Positions 1 through 7,307 of a stretch of DNA of 64,000 nucleotides are shown piece after piece (the first letter of the stretch is position 1; each line of letters begins with the position of its first letter). Source of the DNA: Staphylococcus carnosus (lineage in GTDB: Bacteria > Bacillota > Bacilli > Staphylococcales > Staphylococcaceae). The notes below the pieces were generated by a model. That model was not told the DNA's origin, made no database searches, and saw only the letters and a list, made by a program, of their open reading frames with translations. The stretch spans positions 186,001-250,000 of the forward strand of contig NZ_UHCT01000001.1 of NCBI RefSeq assembly GCF_900458435.1. The letters are read 5' to 3'. The position numbers and the translations under genes were made by a program.

Positions 1-42
1 GGCACTAAAAATCAACAAAAAAACAATAAACATAGGGAACTA

Positions 43-294
43 ATGCTAAAAGAAATTGTAAAAAACAAGCAATTACAATTACAGTATCTAATAGAAGATA
101 ATAATAGTTTAATTGAACAATTAGCTAATTCCATTTTGCAAAATAAAATAAACGACGCAAAAGTTAAAAAGTTAGCTAGAATAGCAAAAAAAGTAGGTAG
201 AAGCCAAAAAAATGTTGCAAATGATGTAGTGAACTTAGGAGAAGAAAGTACATTAATAAATGTCCCTCAAAATAGTGAAATAGTAATAAATTAA
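43..294 (+). CDS. hypothetical 83-aa protein
   Basis: I do not recognise this gene. It is a small, Lys/Asn/Ile-rich, mostly helical protein without a signal peptide or membrane segment. The middle (about residues 35-60) is basic (KVKKLARIAKKVGRSQK) and could contact nucleic acid or acidic protein, but this is speculation. An AGGGA sequence a few bases before the ATG supports the start. It lies 70 bp upstream of the 545-aa acidic protein on the same strand with no terminator between them, so the two are probably co-transcribed. The very AT-rich composition, unlike the BCCT gene that follows, suggests an accessory, horizontally acquired pair. The upstream context is cut off by the window edge. 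Confidence 0.55.
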   Translation: MLKEIVKNKQLQLQYLIEDNNSLIEQLANSILQNKINDAKVKKLARIAKKVGRSQKNVANDVVNLGEESTLINVPQNSEIVIN

Positions 295-364
295 TTAATT
301 GCCAAGTAATAGAATGACTGATTTGTTGATGTGTAAAGTAAAATTTTAGAAAGAAGAAAATCTT

Positions 365-2002
365 ATGATTAAAAAAAATAGAGTTGATGATGAAGAACTT
401 GAACTTTTAGCACATTTGAATAATATTCAAGCTGACCAACAAGACAAACTTAGTTTGAGAATGAAAGAATTAGAGATAGAATTTGATAATTTAAATGAAG
501 ATGCACTTAATACTTCAGAAGAATTAGATGAATTAATTGAAATATTCGAGGATATGGAAAAAAACCTAGATGATTATGAAATTAATTTTGCTGAGGAAGA
601 CATAGAGGAAGCAATGACTTTAAACTCAGATGAACTGGAAGAGATAAATGCGAGCATAACCCAATATGAACAACTAGATTATGTTGAATTTAATGATGAT
701 TGGGATGAATTTTTATTAAATAATAAGAATTATGCTAATGATTATTGGATAGACTTGCATGCAGACCCTTTTAAAGAATTATTAACGGAAGAAGAATTAA
801 AAGAAATAGAAGATATTATTGATAATCAATACGGCTTGAAAGATTTGAAATTAGATAAGTATGATTATATGTATGCTTCTCTTTCTGGAATTTTATGTGG
901 GTTAATCGATGTATTCATTATAGGAGAACCTTTAAAAGCGAAAAAAAGAAGATTCCGTGAAATAAAGGGTAAAAATATAAATAATCTTCAAGACTCTACT
1001 TTAAATCAAAAAGTTCAACAAGGGTTTGACAGCATAGTAAAAAAGTTTGCTGATTTTATATATGAATATGATAAAAAACATGGCAATTTGGTAAAGAATA
1101 AAACTAAAAAATTTGATTCTGTAAGTGGTGCCATAGGTTATTTAGAAGAGAGATTTAGTGTGAATTATGATGCGAGATATGCTAAAGACCTGGGGTTATC
1201 TAGTGATGATATAAAATTAAACCCTCTAAATCACCATCTTAAATCATTAGCTCATCAGCCCGATATAATAGGTTTATTTTTCTCTTTATTAGACCAATTC
1301 ATGGATACTACCACTGTAATAGATAACGGTAAAATAAAAATTATTAAAAATCCAAATGGAAAATTTGAACTAAAAGGTAAAGATTTTAAATCTAAAATTG
1401 TTTGTGGCTTTCTAAATTGGTTGGGACATTTATTTTCTGACGTAGCAGGTTCTAGCGGTACTAGGGGGCATGCGAATAAAATCGGAGCAGGTGTACCGGC
1501 ACCTTTTTACGCTTTAACTCAACTTATGACAGCTAATGTGAAAGATAAAAATGGAGTTCCAGTAACCTTTGCAAAAATAGCCGAAACAGTATTTAAAGAT
1601 GGGTACGATTTAAGATTTGCGACTACTTTAGCAATACCCGTCGCTCTAAACGAAATATTTATTAGAATATTTTGGTCTATCAAAGAAATTTTCTATCACA
1701 AAAGATCAGTCAAAGATATTTTGAAAATTAATAGAAGTAGAGAAATTGACAGATTACTACTCGTTGGTCATGGTTCCCTATGTATGGTTGATGGCATAGA
1801 TGCTTTTGCCCGTTCAGGTGGAGGCCAAAATTTGGTTGTGATGTTCTCTAGAATGAATATAGTTGGATGGGCTAGATTTGGTTTGGCTGCTTTTAAAGAA
1901 ACACTTAACGTTTATCAGTATCATTCTAATTTAAGAAAGTTAGACAATGATTTAGAAAAAGAGTGGAATGAATTACTAAACAATAGTAGAAGAATTATGT
2001 AA
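365..2002 (+). CDS. hypothetical 545-aa protein with acidic coiled-coil N-terminus and SDVAGSS motif
   Basis: Function is not recognised. Residues 1-115 are extremely acidic and predicted coiled coil (many Glu/Asp/Leu/Asn). A short hydrophobic stretch near residue 170-188 (YASLSGILCGLIDVFII) may be a membrane segment. The centre carries a striking small-residue motif, HLFSDVAGSSGTRG (about residues 355-370), then GAGVPAPFY, and a Gly-rich SGGGQN near residue 480, followed by a C-terminal amphipathic region. Such conserved Gly/Ser motifs resemble those of membrane-associated conserved hypothetical families, but I cannot name one. The gene ends in a strong terminator. Being AT-rich and paired with a small upstream gene, it could belong to a conflict or mobile-element module; this is inference. 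The SD (AGAAGAAAAT) is weak. Confidence 0.6.
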   Translation: MIKKNRVDDEELELLAHLNNIQADQQDKLSLRMKELEIEFDNLNEDALNTSEELDELIEIFEDMEKNLDDYEINFAEEDIEEAMTLNSDELEEINASITQYEQLDYVEFNDDWDEFLLNNKNYANDYWIDLHADPFKELLTEEELKEIEDIIDNQYGLKDLKLDKYDYMYASLSGILCGLIDVFIIGEPLKAKKRRFREIKGKNINNLQDSTLNQKVQQGFDSIVKKFADFIYEYDKKHGNLVKNKTKKFDSVSGAIGYLEERFSVNYDARYAKDLGLSSDDIKLNPLNHHLKSLAHQPDIIGLFFSLLDQFMDTTTVIDNGKIKIIKNPNGKFELKGKDFKSKIVCGFLNWLGHLFSDVAGSSGTRGHANKIGAGVPAPFYALTQLMTANVKDKNGVPVTFAKIAETVFKDGYDLRFATTLAIPVALNEIFIRIFWSIKEIFYHKRSVKDILKINRSREIDRLLLVGHGSLCMVDGIDAFARSGGGQNLVVMFSRMNIVGWARFGLAAFKETLNVYQYHSNLRKLDNDLEKEWNELLNNSRRIM

Positions 2003-2020
2003 TTATATATTAAATCAAAA

Positions 2021-2055
2021 CATCGACTCCCCCGCGGACTCGATGTTTTTTCTTT
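2021..2055 (+). terminator. intrinsic terminator
   Basis: A hairpin with arms CATCGA/TCGATG, one mismatch, and an inner TCC/GGA extension is followed by a run of T residues. It sits 18 bp after the stop of the 545-aa gene and closes the accessory unit. Confidence 0.85.
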
Positions 2056-2105
2056 TTCCACTTCTCCACCTCAAATTGCACCATTTCCCTATCTATGTTT
2101 AAATT

Positions 2106-2121
2106 AAGAAAACGCTTCCAA
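2106..2121. promoter_or_regulatory. candidate cre (CcpA) site
   Basis: AAGAAAACGCTTCCAA matches the CcpA consensus WTGNNARCGNWWWCAW except for one T. It lies about 140 bp before the BCCT transporter, so carbon catabolite control of that gene is possible. This rests on sequence match only. Confidence 0.4.
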
Positions 2122-2261
2122 TATATATCAATGATAACCAACCTTTCTTAATCATATCTGATTTACATCTAGATAACTTAACCTAACGCACCTAGATCTT
2201 TTTACATCTAAGACATATGCATAAAAACACTAAACTATAGATAGGATGATGTTTTACAGTT

Positions 2262-3848
2262 ATGAAGAGTAAAAGGAAAAAGCATAGAAATATTGTTTAT
2301 TATACATCCGTCGCAATTATTTTAATTGTGACATTAATCGCAGGTATCTTTCCAAAACTATTCGGAAAATATGCGCAAAGTACATATGATATGATTGCAG
2401 GTTCATTCGGTTGGTTATTCTTAGTGATTATCTTTGTATTGGATGTGTTCTTAATCGCCTTAGCAATCTCACGTTATGGCCGCTTCAAACTCGGTGCTGA
2501 TAATGAAGAACCAGAGTTCTCATTCATTTCTTGGATCGGCATGTTATTCTCTGCAGGACTAGGAGTCGGAATCGTCTTCTGGGGTGTCGCAGAGCCGCTC
2601 ACACATTATCTGCATTCTCCATTCCCAGGAAAAGTACCTGATCATTCAGCTGAATCTGCACGTGTCGCTATGGGATATACTTTCTTCCATTGGGGTATTT
2701 CACAATGGTCTATCTTTGCGATTTCTGGACTGACAGTAGCCTACTTCCAATTCCGTAAACAACGTAACGGATTAATTTCAACAGCCATGGAACCTGTCTT
2801 CGGAGAGGCGTATAATCGACCACTTCGCAACCTCATCGACATCTTAGCCATCATTGCCACGGTCATGGGTATCGCAACATCTATCGGTCTCGGTATCATG
2901 CAAATAGGCGGCGGTCTCCATCATGTATTCAATCTGCCGAATACCAATGTGACTAAAGTAGCCATCACCGTAATCATGGTCTGTATCTTCCTCGGTTCAG
3001 CACTCACAGGATTGAACCGCGGCGTGAAATGGCTAAGCAACATCAACGTCGGTCTTGGAGCCGTCTTACTTATCTTTATACTGATATTTGGCGACTTAAA
3101 ATTCGTCTTAGAATCCTATACGCTTGCAATCGGTGATTATCTACGTAATTTCATCGAATACAGTCTGCGTGTGAATCCATATACCGGAGATAATAGTTGG
3201 ATTCAAAAATGGACTGTTTTCTACTGGGCTTGGGTAATAGCATGGTCACCATTCATCGGTGGTTTTGTGGCACGAGTTTCACGTGGTCGTACTATCCGTG
3301 AATTCGTGATAGGTGTCTTAATCATCCCGCCGCTCATTTCATTTACATGGATAGCAGGCTTCGGAGGTACAGCATTGAAAGTTGCATTAACACAAAATAC
3401 AGGTATCGAAAAAATAGTCGATAAAGATTACTCCGTAGCACTCTTTGAGTTACTGCAGCAATTCCCGATTTCTGATATCACAAGCGTCTTAGCTATCGCA
3501 TTGATCTTTATATTTATTGTGACAAGTGCGGACTCTACAACACATATCGTAGCAAGTATGGCTACAGGCGGTGTGGATAATCCGAAAGTGCAACATAAAG
3601 TAATTTGGGGATTATTGATTGGTGCGATTTCTGTAACTATGACCATTGCGGGAGGTCTAACCAGTCTGCAAACAGCTTCTCTTGTTACAGGTCTGCCATT
3701 CTCTATTATTCTGGTACTCATGATTTTTTCTATTATGCGTGCACTGCATCGAGAACCCACTGAACATTTCCAAATGACTTATATTGAAGATGATACTGAT
3801 TATTCAATACCTTTAGAAAAAAGAGAACAAGAGAATAATGAAAACTAA
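2262..3848 (+). CDS. BCCT family betaine/choline/carnitine transporter
   Basis: This is a 528-aa membrane transporter of the betaine-choline-carnitine family (OpuD/CudT/BetP type) for uptake of compatible solutes during osmotic stress. About twelve hydrophobic segments are visible. The glycine-rich helix SAGLGVGIVFWGVAEP has Gly where H+-coupled BetT-type choline transporters usually have Asp, which suggests Na+-coupled transport. The signature FYWAWVIAWSPF and VSRGRTIREF follow. In this helix one Trp of the usual W-W pair of BetP is Val, so substrate preference may differ. It starts at ATG 2262 after AGGATGAT and ends in its own terminator, so it is monocistronic. The exact substrate (glycine betaine, choline or proline betaine) cannot be read from sequence. 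Confidence 0.9.
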   Translation: MKSKRKKHRNIVYYTSVAIILIVTLIAGIFPKLFGKYAQSTYDMIAGSFGWLFLVIIFVLDVFLIALAISRYGRFKLGADNEEPEFSFISWIGMLFSAGLGVGIVFWGVAEPLTHYLHSPFPGKVPDHSAESARVAMGYTFFHWGISQWSIFAISGLTVAYFQFRKQRNGLISTAMEPVFGEAYNRPLRNLIDILAIIATVMGIATSIGLGIMQIGGGLHHVFNLPNTNVTKVAITVIMVCIFLGSALTGLNRGVKWLSNINVGLGAVLLIFILIFGDLKFVLESYTLAIGDYLRNFIEYSLRVNPYTGDNSWIQKWTVFYWAWVIAWSPFIGGFVARVSRGRTIREFVIGVLIIPPLISFTWIAGFGGTALKVALTQNTGIEKIVDKDYSVALFELLQQFPISDITSVLAIALIFIFIVTSADSTTHIVASMATGGVDNPKVQHKVIWGLLIGAISVTMTIAGGLTSLQTASLVTGLPFSIILVLMIFSIMRALHREPTEHFQMTYIEDDTDYSIPLEKREQENNEN

Positions 3849-3854
3849 AAAATT

Positions 3855-3886
3855 AAGTCTAGATGTGAAAAACGTCTAGGCTTTTT
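3855..3886 (+). terminator. intrinsic terminator
   Basis: AGTCTAGA and TCTAGGCT form an 8-bp stem (one G-U pair), followed by TTTTT. It is almost identical in sequence to the terminator at 10981. Confidence 0.85.
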
Positions 3887-3960
3887 AAAAATGATTTAAA
3901 AATACTGTGGCATAGTAAATGGGAGGTAGAAATTGAAAAGTCAGCTGTTACCGTAAATTG

Positions 3961-3989
3961 TATGCAAACAACAAGTATAAATTAAAAAT
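3961..3989. repeat. 29-bp imperfect repeat, copy 1
   Basis: This intergenic 29-mer recurs at 6372-6400 with 27 of 29 positions identical. About 30 bp further on, both copies also share CGAAAATGAAA. The two copies bracket the toxin-antitoxin locus and cstA. No gene is visible in either copy. Confidence 0.6.
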
Positions 3990-4056
3990 ATAGTCGCCAT
4001 TTGCATGTAAAGAGTCGACTATACGAAAATGAAAATATTTATTTTATTATGTCATG

Positions 4057-4085
4057 ATGAAAAATCACTGAGAAAATAATATAAT
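4057..4085 (+). promoter_or_regulatory. promoter of the SprG-like toxin mRNA
   Basis: ATGAAA (-35-like) is followed after 17 bp by a perfect TATAAT at 4080-4085. Transcription would start near 4092 and read into the hairpin, the strong SD, the leader and the toxin. Confidence 0.6.
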
Positions 4086-4103
4086 ATTTCTAAGAGAAAG
4101 TTG

Positions 4104-4125
4104 AATAGATGGTGGCAAATCTATT
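4104..4125 (+). promoter_or_regulatory. 5'-UTR hairpin before the toxin SD
   Basis: AATAGAT (4104-4110) and ATCTATT (4119-4125) form a perfect 7-bp stem whose loop contains GGTGG, resembling the downstream SD (GGAGGTGG, 4131-4138). It could influence ribosome loading on the toxin mRNA, as 5' structures do in other type I toxin mRNAs. The function is inferred. Confidence 0.45.
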
Positions 4126-4143
4126 TTGAAGGAGGTGGTGCCT

Positions 4144-4176
4144 ATGGCGTCACTGAATTTAGAAAGGATAGGCTAA
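4144..4176 (+). CDS. 10-aa leader peptide in frame with toxin
   Basis: ATG 4144 follows a near-perfect SD (GGAGGTGG) and encodes MASLNLERIG before a TAA that directly abuts the toxin ATG in the same frame (TAAATG). From memory, S. aureus SprG1 makes a 44-aa form, with an N-terminal LERR-type extension, and a 31-aa form from an internal start. Here the equivalent extension, still containing LER, is cut off by a stop codon. Translation of this leader should deliver ribosomes to the toxin start (translational coupling). It is too short for standard gene callers. Confidence 0.55.
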   Translation: MASLNLERIG

Positions 4177-4272
4177 ATGACAACATTTGAAGTAATTATA
4201 GTCATGATAGCGTTTGGTGAATTTACACTGAGCCTAATCACTATAATTATTGAAATTGTTAAAAAAAGATAA
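4177..4272 (+). CDS. SprG-like holin-like type I toxin peptide (31 aa)
   Basis: The 31-codon frame encodes a hydrophobic peptide that starts MTTFEVIIVMIAFGEF, continues with a second hydrophobic stretch (LSLITIIIEIV) and ends in KKR. One transmembrane helix with a basic C-terminus is the layout of the putative holin-like toxin family (SprG, TxpA-like) of Firmicutes. Such peptides insert in the membrane and collapse its potential when the antisense antitoxin is lost. Supporting context: an upstream TATAAT promoter, an in-frame leader, and a minus-strand SprF-like RNA overlapping the 3' end. An unusual acidic Glu interrupts the helix (FGEF), where SprG1 has Gly-Leu, so potency may be altered. 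No separate SD is visible, so translation probably depends on the leader. Confidence 0.75.
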   Translation: MTTFEVIIVMIAFGEFTLSLITIIIEIVKKR

Positions 4273-4389
4273 AAAATAAACCATCTCACAACTTTGACGT
4301 AGTTGAGATGGTTTAAATCATCAAAATCATGTCACCGTCTTTTAAACGGTCTCTGAAAGCGTCGTGTTGGAGCACGGCGCTTTCTTTAC
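4272..4389 (-). ncRNA. SprF-like antitoxin RNA, copy 1
   Basis: Read on the minus strand, an extended -10 (TGCGATAAT, hexamer 4396-4401) is followed by a 5' hairpin (AAAGCG...CGCTTT), then GAGACCGTTTAAAAGACGGT. That block closely resembles the GAGCCCGTTAAAAAGACGGTG block I recall for S. aureus SprF1. It ends in a CCATCTCAACT/AGTTGTGAGATGG hairpin with a T run (TTTATTTTTT). The RNA would be about 118 nt and overlaps the 3' end and untranslated tail of the toxin mRNA transcribed the other way, giving antisense repression. Ends are estimated from promoter and terminator positions. Confidence 0.7.
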
Positions 4390-4482
4390 GCCTTTATTAT
4401 CGCATAAGAGAAAGTAAAAGTACACACAAATACATAAAGAGAAGCCTTTTAGAAGAAAATTGACGCTGAGTTCAGAAAACAA

Positions 4483-4603
4483 AAAATAAACCATCTCACA
4501 ACTTTGATGTGACTGAGATGGCTTATTTAAACAATCTTAGTATGTCGCCGTCTTTTAAACGGTCTCTGAAAGCGTCGTGTTGGAGCACGGCGCTTTTCTT
4601 TAC
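4483..4603 (-). ncRNA. SprF-like antitoxin RNA, copy 2 (orphan)
   Basis: This is a second copy of the antitoxin cassette, including the same TGCGATAAT extended -10 (hexamer 4610-4615), the same 5' hairpin and the ACGGT block, which is nearly identical over some 50 nt. The terminator stem CCATCTCA/TGAGATGG is kept, but the inner base pairs have changed. No toxin frame lies next to it: the sequence at 4430-4480 has no holin-like peptide. It may act in trans on the neighbouring or another SprG-like mRNA, or be a remnant of a duplicated locus whose toxin was lost. Confidence 0.6.
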
Positions 4604-4768
4604 GCTTTTATTATCGCACAAGATAAATTGAAAATACATAGAGAAAATTCTATTTTAAAGGACAGACTTATAGCGTTATTGAGTTCATTATGAGAAAAGA
4701 AATTATGTATCTATTAGGACTATAATATAGTTGCTTTTCATTAGAAAGAGTTTGACCAGTTATTATTT

Positions 4769-4782
4769 TCACAATCTTGTGA
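4769..4782. promoter_or_regulatory. TCACAA-N2-TTGTGA dyad upstream of cstA
   Basis: A perfect 14-bp inverted repeat lies about 90 bp before the cstA start. A related dyad with TCACA/TGTGA half-sites precedes putP (55841-55856). The binding protein is unknown; Crp/Fnr-family or Rex-type regulators use similar half-sites. Confidence 0.35.
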
Positions 4783-4806
4783 CAATTAAAAGTTTATGAT
4801 TAAATT

Positions 4807-4822
4807 AAGTAAGCGTTTACAT
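4807..4822. promoter_or_regulatory. candidate cre (CcpA) site of cstA
   Basis: AAGTAAGCGTTTACAT matches WTGNNARCGNWWWCAW with one mismatch. It is about 50 bp before cstA. Catabolite repression of a carbon-starvation transporter is functionally sensible. Confidence 0.55.
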
Positions 4823-4870
4823 TTATCAACTTAGAGTTCTTCATATAAAAATAAATAAAGGGGGAGTAAA

Positions 4871-6325
4871 ATGATTACATTTATAGTTTCTATCATTTTG
4901 CTGATTGTAGGTTACTTTACATATGGGAGGTATATCGACAAGATGTTCGGTCCAAAACAAACACGACCAACACCTGCTTATAACCAACGCGATAATGTTG
5001 ATTACCTGCCGATGAAAACATCATCAAATTCATTAATTCAGCTTTTGAATATCGCAGGAGTTGGACCTATCTTCGGACCGATTATGGGAGCTTTATATGG
5101 TCCAGTTGCTTTTATTTGGATAGTAGTTGGATGTATTTTTGCCGGAGCTGTCCATGATTATCTTACAGGGATGATTTCTATACGAAATAAAGGGGCTCAT
5201 TTACCTGAACTTGCAAGTAAGTTTTTAGGCAAGGTGATGAAGCATTTCGTTAATATCTTCTCAATTCTCTTATTACTTTTAACTGGCACTGTATTTGTAA
5301 CAAGTCCAGCGCTACTATTACATAATTTAATGGATGGGCGCGTAGCATTAGGAATAATTATTTTTGCGATTTTTGTGTATTATATTTTATTTACTATTTT
5401 GCCGATCGATAAAATCATTGGTCGCATTTACCCGATTTTTGGTGCACTTTTAGTTGTGAGTGCAGTAGGTATGGGATTCCGTCTTATTCAAACAGGTGCA
5501 CACATACCAGAAATCAGTTTACAAAATATGCATCCCGATGGCGCACCGATTTTCCCTTTACTTTTATTCACTATCACATGCGGAGCATTATCAGGGTTTC
5601 ATGCGACACAAACACCAATCATTTCTAGAACAACAAATAATGAAAAAAATGGTCGGTTTATTTTTTATGGAATGATGATTGCTGAAGGAATTATCGCTAT
5701 GATTTGGGCAGCAGCTGGAATGAGTTTGTTCCATGGATACGAAGGCTTAAAAGGTGTGTTGGCTGAAGGAGAGGCTGCTTTAGTAGTGAGCAAAGCAGCG
5801 CACTTACTGCTTGGTTCTGTTTTAGGAACAATTGCTGTACTCGGTGTGATTGTTTTACCGATTACTAGCGGAGATACTTCGTTTAGAAGTGCACGTATGA
5901 TTATTGCAGATTACCTGCACATCGATCAACGTAAGTTAGCAAAGCGTATTTTTGTAGCAGCACCACTCTTTATCATTAGCTTTGCATTAACTCAAATTGA
6001 TTTTACAGTCTTGTGGCGCTATTTCTCGTGGGCCAATCAAACCACTGCAGTAGTAGCCCTATGGGTTGGAACTATGTATCTTCTATTGGCTAAGAAGAAT
6101 TATTGGGTGGCAGCTGTACCTGCAACTTTTATGACGTGGAATATCTTTGTTTATATTTTGAGTCAGAAAATTGGTTTTGGTATAAATCTTACAGTCAGCT
6201 ATTATTTAGCTTTCGGATTAACGCTATTATGGATCGGTTATTTTGTATATCAATATAGAAAAATGACTGCTAAAACAGAATTTGAATTAGATTATCAAAT
6301 ATCTGGGCAAGAACCGGCAGTTTAA
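4871..6325 (+). CDS. cstA: CstA family carbon starvation protein / pyruvate or peptide transporter
   Basis: A 484-aa polytopic membrane protein of the CstA family, shorter than the roughly 700-aa E. coli CstA and typical of the short Gram-positive type. Members import pyruvate or peptides on nutrient limitation. Family hallmarks seen are NIAGVGPIFGPIMGA near residue 60, AGAVHDYLTGMISIRNKG near residue 90, GFHATQTPIISRTTNNEKNG near residue 240 and the motif ITSGDTSFRSAR near residue 330. About thirteen hydrophobic helices are visible. It starts at ATG 4871 after GGGGGAG, preceded by a cre-like site, and ends in a terminator, so it is probably monocistronic and catabolite-repressed. Substrate is inferred from family. 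Confidence 0.9.
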   Translation: MITFIVSIILLIVGYFTYGRYIDKMFGPKQTRPTPAYNQRDNVDYLPMKTSSNSLIQLLNIAGVGPIFGPIMGALYGPVAFIWIVVGCIFAGAVHDYLTGMISIRNKGAHLPELASKFLGKVMKHFVNIFSILLLLLTGTVFVTSPALLLHNLMDGRVALGIIIFAIFVYYILFTILPIDKIIGRIYPIFGALLVVSAVGMGFRLIQTGAHIPEISLQNMHPDGAPIFPLLLFTITCGALSGFHATQTPIISRTTNNEKNGRFIFYGMMIAEGIIAMIWAAAGMSLFHGYEGLKGVLAEGEAALVVSKAAHLLLGSVLGTIAVLGVIVLPITSGDTSFRSARMIIADYLHIDQRKLAKRIFVAAPLFIISFALTQIDFTVLWRYFSWANQTTAVVALWVGTMYLLLAKKNYWVAAVPATFMTWNIFVYILSQKIGFGINLTVSYYLAFGLTLLWIGYFVYQYRKMTAKTEFELDYQISGQEPAV

Positions 6326-6332
6326 AATTTTG

Positions 6333-6365
6333 ACAAGTCAAGCACTAGTTGCTTGGCTTTCCTTA
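6333..6365 (+). terminator. intrinsic terminator of cstA
   Basis: AAGTCAAGCA and TGCTTGGCTT form a 10-bp stem (one T-G pair) around CTAGT, followed by a T-rich tract. Confidence 0.85.
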
Positions 6366-6371
6366 TTTTTA

Positions 6372-6400
6372 TATGCAAATGACAAGTATAAATTAAAAAT
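6372..6400. repeat. 29-bp imperfect repeat, copy 2
   Basis: Partner of the copy at 3961-3989 (27/29 identical), also followed by CGAAAATGAAA. See the finding on this repeat pair. Confidence 0.6.
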
Positions 6401-6457
6401 GAAGAAGTAAAAGTATATAAAAATAACCGAAAATGAAATCATTACCATGTATGATTG

Positions 6458-7162
6458 CTAATTAATATTAATAATACTTGCATCATTGTTAGCAAACTTA
6501 TTCAACGCATCACAATAAGTCATGATAGTAGTAGCGTCCATACAAGTACGCGTCTTATTTTGAGTGATTTTATGATATAAAGTCTGCTTGAATTCTGATT
6601 TAGAAGAAGGTGTAGCAATATATTTATTTGGATTACCTACGTAAAGGTTGCCATCGCCTTTATGGTTGAAGTAAATAACCATTTCGATGAACCTTGCATC
6701 AAATATTTGATTTGCAAATTCGCGTGTCTTTTGAATTTGAGCGAAAGGGTGTCCATATTTTTTAAAAGCAAATTGTTTATTTTCATTGCTGAGAATAAAG
6801 GTGATGTAATCATCGCTATGTTCTGGGAATAAATACTTTTTTAAACCATCTAAATTAAATTTTTCCAAGTTATCTTTACTAAAATTGAAATAAATATCAC
6901 CTTTCCAGTGTTTTGTTTCAATGATAAAGAGCCCGTTTGTACAGATTACAAAATGATCAATTTGTCTGATTTGATTTTCATCTTCAATTAGCACGTTGTT
7001 ATAAATCGCATAGTGATCGACAATGTTGCTTTTTTTAAACTCTAAAAAGATTTCTTGCAAATGATTGCTTGTGATTTGTTCTCCTACATTTAAAGAAGAC
7101 TGTACTAAATCTTGTAAATACTTAATTTTATTGTTCAACTTTTCAGCATTAAAATTTTCCAT
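6458..7162 (-). CDS. NERD domain-containing nuclease-like protein
   Basis: A 234-aa protein with a NERD (nuclease-related) domain at about residues 45-110. The signature includes RQIDHFVICTNGLFIIETKHW, corresponding to the D...E-x-K core of the endonuclease-like fold (Asp in QIDHF, Glu and Lys in IETKH), then KGDI. No membrane segment is evident. The start at 7162 has a good SD (AAGGAG). It is divergent from the helicase/DarT/NADAR operon with 145 bp between starts. NERD domains are often fused to or sit next to UvrD-type helicases, so the arrangement looks like a split nuclease-helicase pair. A DNA-processing or defence role is inferred from context. Confidence 0.85.
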   Translation of the reverse strand: MENFNAEKLNNKIKYLQDLVQSSLNVGEQITSNHLQEIFLEFKKSNIVDHYAIYNNVLIEDENQIRQIDHFVICTNGLFIIETKHWKGDIYFNFSKDNLEKFNLDGLKKYLFPEHSDDYITFILSNENKQFAFKKYGHPFAQIQKTREFANQIFDARFIEMVIYFNHKGDGNLYVGNPNKYIATPSSKSEFKQTLYHKITQNKTRTCMDATTIMTYCDALNKFANNDASIININ

Positions 7163-7307
7163 GAAATTCTCCTTATTAAGTTTAATAATTATTTATGAAT
7201 ATATATGTAAAAATAAAGTCTGAATTTAATGTTATACTAGGTGTTGCATACAATTATTTTCAAAATTATAAATAGTCAATATTTATTATGAAGGGGTGAA
7301 ATATGAT

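Noticed and set aside
2021..2055. Palindrome as an attachment site for the upstream accessory genes
   Set aside because: The hairpin and T run are fully explained as a terminator, and no second copy was found in the window.
3428..3760. Minus-strand 110-aa frame inside the BCCT gene
   Set aside because: Antisense of a clear transporter gene with no SD; a shadow frame.
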